Assembly (NCBI RefSeq): GCF_004341235.1
Contig: NZ_SLUP01000004.1
Coordinates: 368,916 to 432,915 of the forward strand
Source of the DNA: Mariniflexile fucanivorans
GTDB lineage: Bacteria > Bacteroidota > Bacteroidia > Flavobacteriales > Flavobacteriaceae
Direction of reading: 5' to 3'
DNA length: 64,000 bases
Program-made: the position numbers and the translations under genes
The notes under the pieces: generated by a model
Databases searched by the model: none
The model's input: only the letters and a program-made list of their open reading frames with translations
What the model was told of the DNA's origin: nothing
Shown here: positions 61,700 to 64,000 of the stretch, in pieces
Position numbering within the stretch: position 1 is the stretch's first letter
Layout of the letters: every line of letters starts with the position of its first letter

Positions 61700-63148
61700 T
61701 TACAAATCTGTTATTGGTCTGTAATGTGGAACTAAAGTCTTCATAACCACCCAACCAATTAAATAACAAACGGCACATATTGAAAAAACAATAAAATATC
61801 CTGCTTCAATTCCTTGGAATCCCATGAAAGCCATATTAGTGTTTTCACTAAAATCAAATAAAAGTCCAGAACCTTTATTAATAAATGTTGAACCTAATCC
61901 TCCTGCTAATCCTCCAATACCAGTAACAGTTGCAATGGCTTTTTTAGGAAACATATCGCCTACGGTCGTAAAAATATTTGCAGACCAAGCTTGGTGTGCA
62001 GCACCTGCAATTCCAATAATTATTACGGGAATCCAATAAGTATAATGTCCTAAAGGTTGCGCAACTAAGGCCAATAATGGAAAAAATGCAAAAATTAACA
62101 TGGCTCTCATTCTCCCTTCATAAGGGTTCATTCCTTTTTTATCAACAAAATAAGTGGGTAACCAACCGCCTATAATTGAAAGCAATGTAATGGCATATAA
62201 AATAAATAATGGGAAAGCGGCTTGTGCAGAGTCCATGCCATAAACCGAACTTAAATAAGCTGGTGTCCAGAATAAGAAAAACCACCAAACACCATCGGTC
62301 ATGAATTTTCCAAAGGCAAACGCCCACGTTTGTTTGTATCTAAAACAGTCTAATAAGGAAACTTTTTTAGTGCTTTCAGGAACATATCCTTCTATTTTGC
62401 TATCTGAAATGATGTCTTGCTGAATGTATTCTAATTCTGCAGCATTTACTTTAGAGTGTTTTTCTGGTTTTTCATACATAAATACCCAAAAGCCCATCCA
62501 TACAAAACCTAATGCCCCAATAATGATGAAGGACATTTCCCAACCATAAGCTTTTGCAATAAAAGGAATTGAAATGGGTGCAGCTAATGCGCCAACAGTC
62601 GCTCCTGCATTGAAGATACTTGTAGAGAAAGCTCGGTCTTTTTTAGGGAAGTATTCCGCCGTAGTTTTAATGGCGGCTGGAAAATTTCCAGCTTCTCCTA
62701 AAGCCAAAACGAAACGAGCGAAAATAAACAAGGTAACACTTACAGAAATTACTAAACCAGTATCATTCACTGTACTAATAATTTCTTTCGCTTCCGCAAA
62801 ACCAACAAACCATTCTCCTGCTAAATAACCTGAGGTTGCAATACCAGCGAAAGCATGCAAACAAGCACCAACCGACCAAATACCGATTGCCCAAAGAAAG
62901 CCTTTTTTGGTATCCATAATATCCACAAAACGACCAGCAAATAATAAAGAAACAGCATAAAAAATAGAGAACAAGGCTGTTATGTTTCCGTAATCATTGT
63001 TTGTCCAATGAAATTCAGGAGCTATAAAATCTTTCCATGTTAAAGAAAGGACCTGCCTGTCTAGATAATTGATGGTTGTTGCCATGAATAGAAGACCACA
63101 GATGGTCCATCTATACTTCGTTGCTTTTGTTGTTGTGTTATTATTCAT
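61700..63148 (-). CDS. MFS transporter, hexuronate (ExuT-like) type
   Basis: 482 residues with about 12 membrane helices. Signature parts: TINYLDRQVLSLTWKDF at the N terminus, SLLFAGRFVDIMDTKKGF (motif A type), FARFVLALGEAGNFPAAIKTTAEYFPKKDRA in helix 4-5, and a cytoplasmic loop near 230-265. These match the anion:cation symporter / hexuronate transporter group (ExuT), which carries glucuronate or galacturonate across the inner membrane with a cation. A longer-than-usual loop after helix 3 (GFAEAKEIISTVNDTG) is an oddity also seen in Bacteroidota members. It fits the KduI/KduD genes and the GH115-like enzyme. Related sugars cannot be excluded. Confidence 0.87.
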   Translation of the reverse strand: MNNNTTTKATKYRWTICGLLFMATTINYLDRQVLSLTWKDFIAPEFHWTNNDYGNITALFSIFYAVSLLFAGRFVDIMDTKKGFLWAIGIWSVGACLHAFAGIATSGYLAGEWFVGFAEAKEIISTVNDTGLVISVSVTLFIFARFVLALGEAGNFPAAIKTTAEYFPKKDRAFSTSIFNAGATVGALAAPISIPFIAKAYGWEMSFIIIGALGFVWMGFWVFMYEKPEKHSKVNAAELEYIQQDIISDSKIEGYVPESTKKVSLLDCFRYKQTWAFAFGKFMTDGVWWFFLFWTPAYLSSVYGMDSAQAAFPLFILYAITLLSIIGGWLPTYFVDKKGMNPYEGRMRAMLIFAFFPLLALVAQPLGHYTYWIPVIIIGIAGAAHQAWSANIFTTVGDMFPKKAIATVTGIGGLAGGLGSTFINKGSGLLFDFSENTNMAFMGFQGIEAGYFIVFSICAVCYLIGWVVMKTLVPHYRPITDL

Positions 63149-63168
63149 AATTATAGTTTTAATAGCTT

Positions 63169-63176
63169 CAAATATA
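63169..63176 (-). promoter_or_regulatory. Possible -7 element of the MFS transporter gene
   Basis: TATATTTG on the minus strand matches TAnnTTTG exactly and lies 20 bp before the start codon. No convincing -33 TTG at normal spacing, so tentative. Confidence 0.3.
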
Positions 63177-63906
63177 CACTTATCCTAAATATTTATTTAA
63201 TCGTAGTTTAAAAAAGAAGTGTTAAAAATTAAATATTATTTAGCTTTTTTGTGGCTAATATCTGAATACATTTTGCCAATCTATTTCATCTCGTTAGTGA
63301 ATTCATCTTTTTTAATTTTATCACTCAATAGGTTACATAAAACACATCGAAAATATTAGTGTCTTGTGAAGAAAAAATAGGCTTCTTGAATCTGTTAATA
63401 TTTAAGAAAGCTGATAGGTTTGTGCCTGTAGATAAACACAAATAGTGATCCTCTTTAACCATGTCACATCAAATCTTTCCAAAAGCAAAAAACCTTGCTA
63501 ATTTTAAAATTAACAAGGTTTTTTTTGTGACCGGGCTGGGGTCAGAACTTTTCTTTTAATCAATTAATATTCAAAAAGTTATAAATATTGTTTTATTTGC
63601 ACGCACCGATTAGCGAACCAAATAATTGCTTTAATATAAAATGAACTTATATGAATGCAAACGCGTACACTTGCATTCAATTTATAAAGATACTATAATA
63701 ATACCTAAGAAATATTCATAAATATTGATTTTTTCAGCAGGCCTATAATGAAGGTTGGATGGGACGGATGATGAGAACCATTAAAAGCGGATAATTTGAA
63801 CCAGATCATTTACGGCTTTAAACTAATAAAACATAATGAGTTATTGATAATTTAACTATGCTCACTTTTTCCGCCGAGGGTGGTATTATCTTGCCGTTTT
63901 TTGCAG
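63177..63906. other. Gene-poor region at right end
   Basis: About 730 bp without a credible gene. It holds the palindromic terminator at 63488-63526, a stretch right after it that resembles the 3' end of a tRNA on the minus strand (63527-63548), and an 8-bp stem-loop GAATGCAA/TTGCATTC at 63653-63678. A short run reading QQAYNEGWMGRMMRTIKSG (63738 onward, plus strand) looks like a gene fragment I cannot place. Confidence 0.4.
63488..63526. terminator. Bidirectional palindromic terminator
   Basis: AACCTTG at 63491-63497 pairs with CAAGGTT at 63514-63520, and the whole central part is palindromic with one mismatch. It is flanked by an A run and an eight-base T run. No plus-strand gene precedes it; it more likely serves minus-strand transcription arriving from the right. 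Confidence 0.7.
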
Positions 63907-63999
63907 TTAGGCAACGTTTTTATTTTCGTAGTGTTTTATCTCGTTCAGTTCCGATTCTTTCGATTCCTTTTCTTCCTCAATGTCAAAATCGTCTTGAAG
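63907..63999 (-). CDS. C-terminal end of a minus-strand gene (truncated by window edge)
   Basis: The last 30 codons of an open frame that enters from beyond the window and stops at 63907-63909. The peptide is acidic and charged (DDFDIEEEKESKESELNE ... NKNVA), as often seen at the tails of helical or DNA-associated proteins. No family can be named from this piece. The base composition of the stretch to its left differs from that of the PUL genes, so a mobile or foreign gene is possible. Confidence 0.4.
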   Translation of the reverse strand, partial: LQDDFDIEEEKESKESELNEIKHYENKNVA

Positions 64000-64000
64000 T

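Noticed and set aside
1..64000. CRISPR arrays, rRNA genes, complete tRNA genes, complete insertion sequences, prophage genes
   Set aside because: None recognised. Repeats present are the sorting cassettes and palindromic elements, without CRISPR-like periodicity; no transposase or integrase motif was seen.

Overview
The window looks like a stretch of a Bacteroidota genome, most likely a marine-type member of the Flavobacteriaceae. The DNA is AT-rich, start codons lack clear Shine-Dalgarno sites, several secreted proteins end in a type IX secretion (T9SS) C-terminal sorting domain, and most of the window is polysaccharide utilisation locus (PUL) material: three SusC/SusD pairs, many secreted glycoside hydrolases, and a hybrid two-component regulator. 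The organism assignment is an inference from gene content.

Layout. (1) 1-5800: the 3' end of a large secreted carbohydrate-binding protein, then three tandem BspA-like leucine-rich-repeat proteins that share an almost identical 261-bp T9SS sorting cassette; the third has a stop codon inside its signal peptide. (2) 6137-15991: a plus-strand enzyme cluster with a sialate-O-acetylesterase-type esterase, GH30, GH39, a concanavalin-like lipoprotein, L-rhamnose mutarotase, KduI, KduD, a DUF4861-type lipoprotein and mannose-6-phosphate isomerase. It suggests breakdown of a uronate- and rhamnose-containing polymer to cytoplasmic keto-deoxy sugars. (3) 16779-36411: a long operon with two SusC/SusD pairs and four fasciclin (FAS1) lipoproteins, followed after a terminator by a GH3 enzyme. 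(4) 36617-61596: a second PUL built around a divergent promoter at about 42.5-42.8 kb. To the left run a two-domain DUF1080 lipoprotein, two Tat-exported Gfo/Idh/MocA oxidoreductases and a GH78-like enzyme, a set that resembles the oxidative 3-keto-glycoside cleavage route. To the right run SusC/SusD, a GH115-like enzyme, a divergent GH92, three GH29 fucosidase-like enzymes and a hybrid two-component system (HTCS). A GH43-CBM6 enzyme and an ExuT-like hexuronate transporter lie on the opposite strand. (5) 63149-64000: non-coding DNA and the last 30 codons of a minus-strand gene that enters from beyond the window.

How it fits together. Surface SusC/D complexes (perhaps with FAS1 lipoproteins) would bind and import oligosaccharides. 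Periplasmic GH, esterase and 3-keto-glycoside enzymes would trim fucose, mannose, xylose, rhamnose and uronate residues. The MFS carrier, KduI, KduD, rhamnose mutarotase and ManA would feed the monosaccharides into central metabolism. No sulfatase or polysaccharide lyase was recognised, so the substrate is undetermined; a fucosylated, uronate-bearing heteropolysaccharide is the best guess.

The signals most worth following are the mirror-image promoter architecture at 42537-42762, the dual SusCD/four-FAS1 operon with a remnant of a lost SusD gene, the 3-keto-glycoside module, and a family of about 130-bp palindromic intergenic elements.
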